A DNA stretch of 64,000 nt from Tetrapyrgos nigripes. Lineage: Eukaryota > Basidiomycota > Agaricomycetes > Agaricales > Campanellaceae. Both the position numbers and the translations under genes were made by a program. The stretch's first letter is position 1; each line of letters opens with the position of its first letter. The notes beneath the pieces were generated by a model. The model was not told the DNA's origin, did no database searches, and saw only the letters and a list, made by a program, of their open reading frames with translations. The stretch spans positions 62,001 to 126,000 of the forward strand of contig JAACJM010000185.1 in assembly GCA_013368315.1 (NCBI GenBank). Direction: 5' to 3'. Positions 33,832-45,873 of the stretch are shown here, in pieces.

Positions 33832-34528
33832 ACAGGGTTTAAGTCATTAATTTTCTGCTTTGACATTCTCTAATAAATAACTTCCTTATTCTCATGTACA
33901 AACATATAGAGCTAGAACAGCTTTTCCATTTCACCAATATTCTTAAAGGTGAAAGAGGTGTAAATAAGCCTAGGCAAAGGGTTATACAAAGCACAAATGG
34001 GTAACACAAACACAAACATGTAAAAAAAACAAGATGGGGATGGGAATGGGACAGCAGAAGGATATGAAGAAGGCGAGTGCATGGGCATGAATATGAATAT
34101 CATAGAGTTGGTTAAGATTAGGAAGGGTACGTGTCAAGTCATGTTTGGGCAACAAACAAAATGAGAACGAAATAGAAAATGACTTGTGCTGTCAGTGTTT
34201 GGATTTTGAAGAGCATGGTGTATGGTATATGGTCATGTGATAGCAATGGATGGGGTTGGGGTGTCAGTGTCAGCATTTTGAGGTGAATAGAAGTGTTGTG
34301 TTGAAGTTGGGGTGTTGTATTTATTGAGATGAAGAAGTGTGAAGTGGTTGTGTCAGATAGCAGTAGAAAAACTGTCAGTCAAAAACACCAGTTCTCGTAA
34401 ATCATCAAAAACTCACCTAGCATTCACAATTCTCAATCAACTGTGTATATAAGTGTTGAAGGCAATGTGTTGGCCAATTAGTAACCTGGAAGGGAGGAAG
34501 AGAGAGAGGGAGAAGGACAATTGAGGAT
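33832..34528. other. Repeat-region spacer, no gene supported
   Basis: AT-rich with G-rich strand asymmetry between 34,200 and 34,380. No coding or structural feature is recognised. Confidence 0.4.
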
Positions 34529-34999
34529 TGTCAAGGTCATTGGTACACTCAAATAAACCATCCAAGTCACACAAGAAACAAAAACAAGAGAGTAGATTGA
34601 GATAGAGATAAAAGAGAATGAGCTAGCTGACTAAGCTTGACACTGTGTAGACTAATATACAGAGTGGAGATGAAGTGAACGAACTGGGGAATCAGTTACA
34701 AAAGATTACAAGTATATATGAGAACATCTAAGGGATGAGAAAGAATTAATGGAAATAGAACAATGGCCATATGATATATCAAAGACGAGAATAATAGATC
34801 AAATGTGGATAGATATAGGTACCAAATCATAGAAGATGATTGACAGTTATTATAAGGTTTGACAGAAGTTATAGAGTTCCTGAGTATGAATCTGAGACAA
34901 AATTAATGAGGAAAAGCAATAGATGAGTGATGAAGAAATTCTGGGTTTAATGACAAAGTAAGGAAGAAGGAGGGCAAAGAACTGTGGCAGTTCGTGACA
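34529..34999 (+). mobile_element. Solo LTR 3
   Basis: 471 bp, TGTCAAGG to TTCGTGACA, same family as 30763-31192. Flanks are AGGAT and AGGAG, four of five matching, so the target duplication has decayed by one base or was lost by recombination between different copies. Confidence 0.75.
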
Positions 35000-36981
35000 A
35001 GGAGAGGAAGAGAAAGAAGGAGGGCAGACAAAAGAAACGGTAATAGGTGGTTTTTGTAATTAAGTGCTAGGAACTACACCCAAACACAAAACCATATAGT
35101 ACAAATGTAAATGAGATGAGTGTTCTGAGTAGTCAGAGTACTCAAACTCCCAGTTTACTTGTACTATAAGTACTTTTGATTGGGCACTTAGCGCGCGACA
35201 CAGTAAACACAAGTTTAACATCAAGGGGATCAATGAGTCCCAAATCAAACACTTGTAGGCCACAGTTGCCTTAAAATCAAGCACTTAATAGACCAAAAGG
35301 TCAACACAAAGATCACAGTTATAACCACAAAATGTTCAATTTAAACTCTATTATCTCCAACACAATGTTTATACTCTTAGAGAGTGCAGTTAGGTTTGTT
35401 TAGAAGCTTTAGTCCGTGTTTCATGTCCTCTACTATTGCTAGTGAGATCCGATACTCTACAGTACATGGCTTGGGTAGCTACTCGTAATATCTAGTCCTT
35501 TTATACTACTTGCAGCTACAACTATACAGTTACTTATTTCTTTTTGATGTCCGCTAAAAGGTACATAGAGAAAATACAAAACAAATTGAAAAGTCTGCTA
35601 GCGAGTTCTACCTATTTCCTCGTAAGTAAAGACTTGCTTATTAGGGTATACAGAAACTGTTCAATATTATCTAAATATTCGTAGGAACTTTCTTCAGTCC
35701 TCTTTGTAAGCCATCTGGTGTTTTCATGTACCGTCCTGGTTAGCAAGCATTGCATCTATGACTCAGAATGCTCCACTTATGACTGCTAGGTCCCTCATAT
35801 GTGTCCTTATGCTAGGGGCATAGGGTTTTCTCTTAGTTTCTTTATTCCGTTCGGTTTTCCTTTCCCTTTCCTCTGATCTTGCTTTATTCATGCTCTATGT
35901 ATTGCCAACAGTCTACTCCTGAGTCCAGCTCTTCTGCAGTCCCGTTTGCATACTTATTCATCCTTCAATGCTTTCAACACCTAGCTAGACACTTACTGAC
36001 AGATTTATCCTTATCTGGAAATACTGTTACCTGTTTGGGTTGTATTCCAATCATTCAGATGTACTGTGACTTAGCGCTTCTGTCCCTTATATCTCTGTGT
36101 AGAGATGTCTGATCACTATCCCTTCTGTACCAATGGATAGCTGAACCCTCTGGGATCCTGTACATATATACTTTGTCCTACTTTTATCCACATGTACCTT
36201 TTACAGATACTTAAGATTCCCTCGAAGCCATCTTAGTACTACAGGATTTACCTAGTGTGATTGTCTGCATGTCCGATCTTAGTGCTGTCTTCTCCAATCA
36301 ACCTTTTGGCTGAGGATTGTGCTGCTTACGTGTTCCTATGCCCACAAATAGGGGCTATCTCACACTTCACTGTCCCTTTGGATCATGCTAGTGGTACTAG
36401 TAGTTATAATAGGATTCGAAAGCCTTTGTAGGCTATCTTTATTATTTGGTGGGTCTGCTATCATAACTCCAACTCGTTAGAATGAGTTGTTCTCCATCCA
36501 TAAGCACTTAATATTATTGTACTGTTGTTTTCTAGTCCTGCTAGGTATTAACTAGCAGTTCAGGGCTAACCCTAGTCCTCTTATTCCCTTAAAGAACATC
36601 AAAAACTGATATTATGGACCAAAATCAAAGTATGTATATGGTGATTTTGTATGGCATATCAACACATACCTCAAAAATCTGAGCATAATGATTCTTAAAC
36701 TACAGGCTAATCTGATGGGTAGTTCCCAGCTTTGAGAGGCATTCCTTGAGAAGAATGTTGCCTAAATAAGACCATGTTTGCCAGTGGAGAGACATGCCTG
36801 GTTGAGCAAACAATACAAAGTGGTGTATTTTGTCTCATAGGACTCCAGAGATTTTGAAGGCTACAGACATCCTGGAGACTAGTAGTAGCAGCCTTATATA
36901 GAAGACAGAATCAGAATAGAAGAGAGAGATGTTAGTGAGTAAAGACATGCAGACAAGAGTGGGACATATCAGCAATCCACA
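35000..36981. other. Repeat-region spacer, no gene supported
   Basis: Nearly 2 kb of AT-rich DNA with scattered short frames and no family resemblance. Likely old transposon debris. Confidence 0.4.
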
Positions 36982-37416
36982 TGTCATGACGTCTATATTT
37001 GGTACTATTTATTTCTTCTTATCTCCGTATCCTCGGACCTTTACACCATTTGACTCTTGTTCCACATGCTATGCACCGGACCTTTCATTTCTCCGATACA
37101 GCTTTGATACAGCTTCTTGACAAGCTTCCTTTACAGCTTTCTTTACAGCTTTACTTTTACATATATAAACCCTGCCCTGACACCTGGTTCCCCATCTTGA
37201 CCTCTTCGTCATTGGGACCAGGTGTGTATTCCCCTTTTCATTACTTCTTTCACCTTTACTGATGGGCACTGTAGTTCCAGTACTTACTGCTGTCTGTTAG
37301 GTATTTAATACATTCTTCGTCGTTGGGACCAGTTCCAGTACTTACTGCTGTCTGTTAGTCGAGTCAAGCCTGTAGCTCCTTGTTATCGCTATCTAAGCGC
37401 TCGCCTCTTTGTGACA
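36982..37416 (+). repeat. 5' LTR of the gypsy element
   Basis: 435 bp. Contains TATATAAACC (near 37,155), a likely promoter, and an internal direct repeat CAGTACTTACTGCTGTCTGTTA occurring twice (cited in part). No clear tRNA-type primer site follows it. Confidence 0.95.
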
Positions 37417-38006
37417 TTAGGTCAAGATCCCTTACTGCACCAGTGGCCTCCGTATAGGTCGCCCTTGCAGGTACTACTGCCACCACGTCTGGACGATACG
37501 CTGCACCATCCTCAGTCTCTGATTCATCTGTCTCTGCATCTCCCCCACTGCCTCCGACACCATTGCTCTGTGTAGATTGGCTACACGGTCTTGACTTAAC
37601 AGATCAGAAACACGTCAGCTTTGATATTGACAGCTACCTTGAAAACAGAGAAGAAATCTACAACAACTGCCAGCAACAGCCTTGTCCCCACGCTCATCAA
37701 TCCATCCCCCAGGTCTGCTACTACTTCTGGGAAGGAGAAAACAGTATAATCCTACCCAGCAATCCAGCCCTACTCTGCTCCCACTTCCTATGCCTTGCCT
37801 TCAGCCACCTGCCATTCTTCAGTCCTGAATCTAGTACTTCCACTGTTCCATCACCAGACATCACTCACACCCCACTACCACTATCCACTCCACCTTCTGC
37901 CATACCAACAGCCCATCCCAGTCCTACACTCATACCCAATCCATTCCCTCTTCTCGTGTCACCAGCCCCACTCAGTCCCATTGCTTCCCCAATCACTGAC
38001 ATCAAC

Positions 38007-39164
38007 ATGTCCTCCGCCGCCCTTGAAAACCTCCTCCAGGCTCTGGTCAACAACCAGAACCAGCTGCAGCAGGCAATCACCAATTTGGTCAATAGACCTA
38101 CCCACGAATCCTCAGACAAAACTGCCAAACTGGCCCCATTCAAAGGCGAACCAGCCAAACTCGACTCGTTCCTATCTCTCTTCATTCTCTGGGCTGGAGA
38201 ACAAAAGGGGCTCAAACTTGACAGTGGGAAACTTGATCCACGGAAGTGCATTGCAGAAGCACTCCTTATGATGGAAGGACCTGCTGCAGAATGGGCCACA
38301 GAGTATGCTCGTCATATCAGCAGAGTCCAAGCAGATGAAGCCGGAGCAGTCTTCCCCTGGGAAGGGAACTGGGACAACTTCACCCATGCACTAAAAGTTC
38401 GGTTCGGGGTAGCAAACGAGCAGCAGCTGGCCAAGAACAAGCTCGAGGCGTTGAAACAGGGAGATAAAACAGTCACGGAGTTCTCTCAGATTTTCAAGAT
38501 GTGGGCAGAGAAGACTGGGTTCTCGGATCAGGACCTCCAGTACAAGTTCCAAAAGCACCTTCATAAGGGCCTGTTGTTCACATTAGCAAATGTGGAGCTA
38601 GGACAGAAGGAGGCCCCTAAAAACCTAGACGAGCTGATCAACCGAGCACTTCATGTGGAACAGACCCTAGCAGAGTTCGTAGGAAAACCAGTCACTGGCC
38701 CTACCCCATCCCTCTCCAGATTCCCCTCTGCATGAGACCCTAATGCCATGGACGTTGACGCCTCCCGTACTGAGCGTCCCTAGGGTAACGGACACACCTT
38801 CGTGGACTACCAGAAGGTGATGCAGGGGTGCTGCTACGGCTGTGGTTCCAAGGATCACATGAAACGAGATGGGAACCACAGATGTGACAAGTGTGACTAC
38901 TGTGAGAGGATGGGTCATCGCTCTTCCGTCTGTCAGGACTGATACATGGGTCGACCCCGAGGAGGGGGTCGAAGTAGACAACGTGTGGCTGCCACTATTA
39001 GTGACACCTTTAGTCTTTTCCCCAATGATCCACCCTCTCCTACCCCTGCTACTGTCGCTGCTTCCTCATCCACTGAATCGCCATCTACACTCTCTGCCTT
39101 GCAACAATCTATCGCCGATCAAACTGCCTTACTCCGTAACATCGCTAACCAACAGGGTTTTTGA
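38007..39164 (+). pseudogene. Gypsy gag remnant with zinc knuckle
   Basis: The structural protein that coats the element's RNA. The frame opens well upstream but the first convincing Met gives MSSAALENLLQALVNNQNQL. Capsid-like motifs include FKGEPAKLDSFL, AAEWATEYARH, LKVRFGVANEQQ and VTEFSQIFKMWAEKTGFSD. The in-frame zinc knuckle CCYGCGSKDHMKRDGNHRC is at about 38,829-38,885. Stops at 38733 (TGA), 38781 (TAG) and 38940 (TGA) interrupt the single frame, which resumes each time (MGRPRGGGRSRQ after the last). Confidence 0.85.
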
Positions 39165-39211
39165 AATGGGTGTCCGTTCCCGCCACGGTGTGAACACCCC
39201 TGAATACCCAT

Positions 39212-42200
39212 GTGCTCTCTTGTTTCTCGTACGATTCTATTCCCTCATGTACCATATCCAGTATCCCCAAAATAGAATCTTGTGCTTCTCACTTCCGTAT
39301 ACGTGTGAAACTCCGAGGAAGACAAAATGAGGCAGTGGTAGTGGTGATGGTTGACAGCGGAGCTACAGGACTGTTCCTGGGACAGTCATTTGTAAAGCAG
39401 CACCAAATCCAAACCTATCCCCTCTGTAAACCCCTAGATGTCTACAACATTGATGGGACCCTTAACTGAGCAGGGCACATAGATCGGTTCTGTCAGCTAG
39501 CTATGACAGCAGATGGACAGGAGGCATGGCTAGATTTTCTGGTTATGGACTTAGGTGGAGAAGACATCATCCTGGGTCTTCCCTGGCTGTGTAAGATGAA
39601 CCCACAGGTTGACTGGACAGACGGCCGGCTGCAAATCCCTGTAGCACCACCCCCATCAGTGAAAGAGATCCCCGATCAGGATCAGTTCGTTGCTACCAAT
39701 TTCGGACCAACCTCAAGGGGAAATGTCATCCTGGAAGGCACAGAATCTGAACCAACCCAGTTGATTCCTCAGGGAACACATGCACCCATAGACCAACCCC
39801 CAGATCTGGCAGCAGAAGAGGAGGAGGAGGAATCCCAAGTATATCGCATTCATGCTAACCGGGCTACAAGGTGCTCCTGGAAGAAAGCAGGGATCCTTGC
39901 TGACACTGGAGAAGAAGTCTGGTGTGCTGCAGGGTTCACTTACTCACAGCAGGTGGCTGAAGAGGCAAACCAGATGAAACCGAAACAGTCATTTGAGGAG
40001 ATAGTCCCTCCTCAATATTGGAATTATTCTCAGGTCTTCTCCGAAGCTGAGTCGGAACGCCTTCCTGCACACAAACCCTGGGATCATGCTATTGAACTGG
40101 TACCTGGAGCACCTGCTACCCTACGAACCAAGATCTACCCAATGTCCATCAATGAACAGCAGGAACTCGATCAATTCCTTGACGAAAATGTCTGCAAGGG
40201 ATATATCTGGCCCTCCAAATCCCCTCTGTCCTCTCCCATCTACTTTGTGAAGAAGAAAGACAGGAAACTTCCGACGCCTAAATGAGTACACTATTAAGAA
40301 CTGCTACCCTCTCCCCCTCGTTGCCAACATAGTCAGCCGCCTTCAAGGTGCCAAATACTTCACCAAGTTTGACATACGTTGGGGTTACAACAATGTCCGG
40401 ATCAAACAGGGGGATGAGTGGAAGGCGGCGTTTGCAACCAACCGAGGACTTTTCGAACCTACTGTCATGTTCTTCGGATTGACAAACTCGCCAGCTACTT
40501 TCCAGGGCCTCATGAACTCCATCTTCTCAGACTTGATCACAGCAGGCAAGGTAGCAGTTTATCTGGATGACATCCTGATCTTCAGTGGGACTCTGGAAGA
40601 ACACCGAGGAGTGGTTCGGGAAGTGCTAGCCAGGTTGAAAAGGAATGATCTGTATCTGAGGCCAGAGAAATGCGAGTTTGAATGAGAGGAGATAGAATAT
40701 CTGGGGCTGATTATCCAGGAAGGGCAAGTTTGCATGGACCCAGTGAAGGTGGCAGCAGTACAGCACTGGCCAGTTCCCCGCAATGTCCGCAACGTTCAGG
40801 TGTTCTTGGGCTTTGCAAATTTCTACCGACGATTCATAGAGAACTTTGCTAAAACTGCTTGGCCTCTGAATGACCTCACTCATAAAGACATCTTGTTTAA
40901 TTGGGGAACTCACCAACAGGAAGCCTTTGACTCCCTTCGAACAGCCTTCACGTCTGCCCCCATTCTTACACTCTGGTCACCAGATCGTCCTACCCGAGTT
41001 GAAGTAGACACTTCGGGCTTTGCAACAGGAGGAGCTCTAATGCAGATGTTGGAAGACGGTCTTTGGCACCCAGTAGCATTCCGTTCCGCATCCATGCAGT
41101 CAGCCGAATGCAATTACGGAATCTACGACCAAGAGATGCTGGCTATTATCAAGGCACTGAAAGATTGGCGGAGTTATCTGGAAGGACTACCACAGCCCTT
41201 TGAAATTATCACAGATCACTCCAATCTAGAGTTCTGGCGAACAGCACAGGATCTTAGTCGACGACAAGCAAGATGGGCCCTGTGGCTATCACACTTTGAC
41301 TTTCGACTAATCCATCGCCCAGGCAAAGCGAATACCCAAGCAGATGCCCTCTCTCACCTCTCCTCCCACCAAGTAACAGACTGGGAAGACAATCTGGAAA
41401 CCACAGTACTCAAACCAGAACACTTTGTAAGGCTCACCGCCACTACGCTGGCCAACCCTCTAGAGGAACGAATTTGTCAGGCACTGGGAAGAGAAGTGGA
41501 GGAGGTGTTAAAAGGACTAGAGCAGTTGAAGAAGGAAGGATTGCAATGACTGGCCAATGGTTTACCTGAATGGGAGGAGGATAATGGATTGGTATATCAC
41601 AAGGGGCGAGTCTATGTCCCCCCAAATGAAGACCTGTGGAGGGCAATAGTAGAACAATGCCATGATGAACCATCAGCAGGACATCCAGGACTACATGGAA
41701 CACTCAATTTGGTAACCTCACACTTCTGGTGGCCCACCATTCGCTCTTTTGTGGAGAAGTACATGGAGGGATGTGATAAATGTGCCAGGAAGAAGCTGCA
41801 ACGTCATCTGCGAGCAGTAATCCAGCCTTTGGATGTACCCTTAGGACTCTGGGAAGAAGTTGGAGTTGACCTCATTACACAGCTACCATCCTCGCAAGGC
41901 TATGACGCAATCCTGGTCTGCACTGACCTCTATGGAAAACAAGTCCACACCCTTCCCTGCACCTCTAATATCACTGCTACTGAAGTTGCTGACCTATACT
42001 ACCGAGAAATCTTTCGCCTTCATGGCCTCCCACTCTGCTTTGTATCTTGCAGCACAAACCATGCGTTCTTTGTTGGACCGACTCAGGATCAAGTCAAGCC
42101 TTTCCTCAGGCTACCGACCCCAGACGATGGACAGACAGAACGAGCCAACCAGGAGGTGGAGAAATATCTGTGCCTCTACACCAACTACAGACAGGACGAT

Positions 42201-42905
42201 TGGGTGGAGCACCTTCCTATGGCCGAGTTTGTTCTGAACTCCCGCACACACTCCGCACATGGCATGGCACCTTTTGAAGTGACTTATGGCTACCTTCCTC
42301 TATTCAACATACTGGTAGGCCGGCGCACAGGCATCCCAAACGTAGAAGACTGTCTCGAAATCCTAAGACAGGTTTGAAGAGATGCAGGATCAGCACTGCA
42401 CCTGGCTAAGTGCCGGATGAAGGAAGGATATGAAAGAGGGAAACGGAAAGGACATCAGTTCAAGGTCAGGGATCATGTCTGGCTGAGTGCAGAAGACATC
42501 GACCTGAAACTTTCAAGTGACAAGTTGGGAGATCGGCAACTGGGACCATACGAGATTGTAGAGAAAATTGGAGATTTGGACTATCGGTTAGACCTCCCTG
42601 AAACTCTTAATCGCCTGCACCCAGTATTCCATGTCGACAAACTCTACCCCTACAAGGGTAATCCAGTGAACAGACTTTTACCTGAGGAACCAGAGCCAGT
42701 ATACCTCAAGGGGGAGGATGAGCCTGAGTACGAAGTGGACACCCTTCTGGATAGCAGGATATGATGGAGGCAACTGGAATACCTTGTCAAGTGGAAAGGA
42801 TACGATGATGGTCACAACTCATGGGAGCCAGTTGCGAATCTCAAAAATGCGAAGTGTAAGATCACAGCATTCCACAAGAAACACCCAGAGGCAACAAAGA
42901 CTTAA
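39212..42905 (+). pseudogene. Gypsy pol remnant (protease, RT, RNase H, integrase, chromodomain)
   Basis: Protease motif VMVDSGATGLFLG near 39,345; reverse transcriptase with [11 protein letters not shown] and the active site [11 protein letters not shown] near 40,560; RNase H with RVEVDTSGFATGG and YDQEMLAI; integrase HHCC zinc finger (GHPGLHGTLN...CDKCARKK) and core VGVDLITQLPSS; chromodomain [18 protein letters not shown] at about 42,780. TGA interrupts the frame at 39467, 40683, 41547, 42375 and 42762. A deletion at about 40,270 removes residues before RLNEYTIKN and shifts frame; another at about 42,045 removes the integrase segment that carries its second catalytic Asp. Confidence 0.9.
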
Positions 42906-42930
42906 GGTTCATCGAGGACAATGAAGTGTA

Positions 42931-42942
42931 GGAGGGGGGTAA
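42931..42942 (+). promoter_or_regulatory. Polypurine tract of the gypsy element
   Basis: GGAGGGGGG directly before the 3' LTR, in the position used to prime plus-strand synthesis. Confidence 0.75.
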
Positions 42943-43389
42943 TGTCATGACGTCTATATTTGGTACTATTTATTTCTTCTTATCTCCGTATCCTCAGACC
43001 TTTACACCATTTGACTCTTGTTCCACATGCTATGCACCGGACCTTTCATTTCTCCGATACAGCTTTGATACAGCTTCTTGACAAGCTTCCTTTACAGCTT
43101 TCTTTACAGCTTTCTTTACAGCTTTACTTTTACATATATAAACCCTGCCCTGACACCTGGTTCCCCATCTTGACCTCTTTGTCATTGGGACCAGGTGTGT
43201 ATTCCCCTTTTCATTACTTCTTTCACCTTTACTGATGGGCACTGTAGTTCCAGTACTTACTGCTGTCTGTTAGGTATTTAATACATTCTTCGTCGTTGGG
43301 ACCAGTTCCAGTACTTACTGCTGTCTGTTAGTCGAGTCAAGCCTGTAGCTCCTCGTTATCACTATCTAAGCGCTCGCCTCTTTGTGACA
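42943..43389 (+). repeat. 3' LTR of the gypsy element
   Basis: 447 bp; nearly identical to the 5' LTR apart from four substitutions and one extra 12-bp unit in the TTTACAGC repeat. Confidence 0.95.
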
Positions 43390-43977
43390 CCACATCACAT
43401 CCAATCACCTCTTTCAATTTCTCCTTCTTTTTACTCGTTGGATGCTCCCCTCCAGACTTGCTGCAGACTCTACATCTTCTCTCTCATCCCCACTGACTCA
43501 CAATGCTGTGGTAGAGCTCCTGACTGAGCTCACAAACTCACACAGAAAGACTGATGTTGAAGTATTCATAATGTGAATGCTGCAAAGTGCAAATGAGAGA
43601 CATTTGATGGAGAGCATGCTTAGGAAGCTTCAGGGCCAGCACCCAAAGAAATAGTTTGAGCCATGGTATACAGAAGAGAAACAGAGAAGAGAGAGGTTGG
43701 TGACAATGAAGTTGAAAAGCTTATGGGTCAACAGGTTTTTTGATTCAAGTTGGAGTTTGAAATGAGATGGGCAGGAGTGCAGTGTCGACCTGACTGAGAA
43801 AGAATGAGAATACAGTGGTACTTAGATGAAATATAGAGTGTTGCTTTGCAGTACCACTATGTAGCAGTTAGGGGGCAAGGGAAAAACCAGAGACAAAGGA
43901 CTGGGAAAAAACAGGAACAATTCATATAGCCACAAGTGGAAAATGGGTGTAAAGAACTCAGCCTCATTCTTTGACCT

Positions 43978-44141
43978 TGTAATACACTCTGACTTACAGA
44001 AACCTTATGGAATTGTTGTGAATTTTGAGCTTTCATGTAATACTCCCATAATACATGAGGATTTACAAACTGAATGGCACTGAGTAAGTCTTTTGTAATA
44101 TCACAGTATGACAGTGTATTTATGGCTATTTGCACCCAGTG
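43978..44141. mobile_element. CMC/CACTA-like element fragment, right terminus
   Basis: Reverse complement of the left part of the element at 32886, ending TTTGCACCCAGTG at 44141. Shared pieces include CTGACTTACAGAAACCTTAT and CATAATACATGAGGATTTAC. The opposite end is missing. Confidence 0.6.
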
Positions 44142-44283
44142 AAGGATATTGTTTGCAGGACTTTAGTTGTCAGGCTGTGTAGGCTTTTTTGTCTTTCTCT
44201 CAGTGTTTCTGCATTTCCTTTCTTCCCTACATTTGATGAGGATTTTGGTGAGTGTGGGTGGGTATGTGTATTGAAGGTATGAA

Positions 44284-44307
44284 GGGGGGGAGGGGAGGGG
44301 GGAAGGG
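44284..44307 (+). other. G-tract cluster with G-quadruplex potential
   Basis: Four or more G runs (G7, G4, G6, G3) separated by one or two A residues. Structure is inferred from composition only. Confidence 0.4.
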
Positions 44308-45585
44308 AATGCTGGGGGATTTGGATACAGGGAGGTGGAAGATGGGATGGAACAGAGAGGGTGGGAACTTGTGGCCTCTGCTTATGCTGCCCATAGTACC
44401 TATGATCATGAATGACTGGGGCTGGGTCTGGTGTATCAGGAGAAAGTGGAGTGGGAGGGACAGAGAGATGGACAGACAGGGAATTAGGAAGGGGGGAAGG
44501 GTTAGCTTATGTGCATAAATCAGAGAAAGTAAAAGGCCAACAAAGGAGAGAAAGCAAACAGGAAACAGAGCAGGGAAACACCATCTGACTGTGATAAAAA
44601 TGACATTGCAAACACCAACTGAAAACCTCGCCAGAAGCCAACCCAAAACCTAAAAAAGAGCGCTCACCAATCAGTCTTCTTCCCCTCTCCCGCCTCTTGC
44701 ATACATTGTCTTCCCCAGCACATACTTTAACCCTCCTTCTCCTGCAACATTATAGATGACTCCAATACTAAACTCATTTTTCTTAGGCTTCCAGCTTCCT
44801 TCCTTGTATGCCATGTCATAAGAGAACCCATGAGAGAGCAGGCAGAGTTGTGGAGTCACATTGGAGGGGTTTTTCTGTAAGGGAAGGGGGATTAGAGATC
44901 GCAGTAGAGATAGGTATGAAACAGGGATAGGTGATGGGGAGTAGAGCATAAGGTAAAACAAGTTGAGTAAGCAATTGAAAGGTCAACAGAAGAAGAGGAA
45001 AAGAAGCAAGTAGTGAGAGGGAAATCATCAGGAAAACAGTCCATGGCTAATGTACCTGTAACTATCAGTAATTATTGAAAAGGGAGTAATATTCATGGAA
45101 GTACTGACAATTATTGACTTTTACTGAACAGGGGTGATAGTTAGTAAGTCATAGCTGAAATTGGGTACAATTATCTTCTGTCTAATAACTTGGCATCAAG
45201 TTATCAAGACCTTAGCACAATCATCTTAGTTCATTTTTCTGTCTTAGCATCTCACCGGGTGTTGTATTCAAGTCATATTCAAACATCAGTAATAGTCAAT
45301 AAATTAGTGAACATATTATCTACAACTTAGGTGTGCTTCTGAGTCCATTTGAACCTTGCGATGGTTTTGTATTCAAGGACTACTAGTAGTTGGTAATTTA
45401 CAAATAAATGTCCAAGATTTATCTGATACTGCAGCACTACTCTTCAAGACATACTGAATCTACTACATAGTGTTAACATTACCAATCTGAGGCTGAGTCT
45501 GAGAGCAGTAGAAAGACAAATACTTTGACACACCTTTGTGTACTGTCAGTAACTGGGGCAAAGAGCCATTGCTTCGTGTGGCAAA
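44308..45585. other. Repeat-region spacer, no gene supported
   Basis: Open frames are composition-driven (G/A-rich on the plus strand). No motif is recognised. Confidence 0.4.
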
Positions 45586-45873
45586 TTATGAGGCCCTTTC
45601 ACATAGTCTAACTCAGGTTATGCAGAAAGGAGGGAGAATCAGTGGAAAGTGAGAGGGAAGAAGGGTGTTAAGCAGACTGATTTGACACGCTAGCATGATG
45701 TCATGGTTATTGATGTCAACAGTCCTTGGATCTGGTCCAGACTGAGTCTGGGCATTCTGGTTGTCAGGAAGGGCAAAGACCAGCTGTGGCAACAAAAAGG
45801 GGTGGGAGTTTGAGGTTGTGGTAAAATTTTCAAGGTCAACATAAGTTAACTTGGCCTTTAAGAGGCCTCATAA
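45586..45873. repeat. Non-autonomous repeat, GAGGCC/GGCCTC family, copy C
   Basis: Starts TTATGAGGCCC and ends AGGCCTCATAA, with the family lead-in CATTGCTTCGTGTGGCAAA just outside and the shared GGGGTGGGAGTT and ACATAAGTTAACTTGGCC near the end. It is 288 bp, shorter than copies A and B. Confidence 0.6.

Larger units (their letters stand above)
36982..43389 (+). mobile_element. Full-length Ty3/gypsy chromovirus-like retrotransposon, inactive
   Basis: 6,408 bp bounded by LTRs 36982-37416 and 42943-43389 (TGTCATGACG ... TTTGTGACA) and a perfect target duplication CCACA (36977-36981, 43390-43394). The LTRs differ at four sites plus one extra 12-bp unit (CTTTACAGCTTT type) in the 3' copy, about 1% divergence. 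Order inside: gag, zinc knuckle, protease, reverse transcriptase, RNase H, integrase, chromodomain. That gene order and the chromodomain place it in Ty3/gypsy chromoviruses. Gag-pol is broken by eight stops and at least two deletions, so the copy cannot move by itself. Confidence 0.95.

Noticed and set aside
36982..43389. TGA as a reassigned or read-through codon in gypsy gag-pol
   Set aside because: Host genes in the window use TGA as a normal stop and the element also has deletions removing catalytic residues, so decay explains it better.
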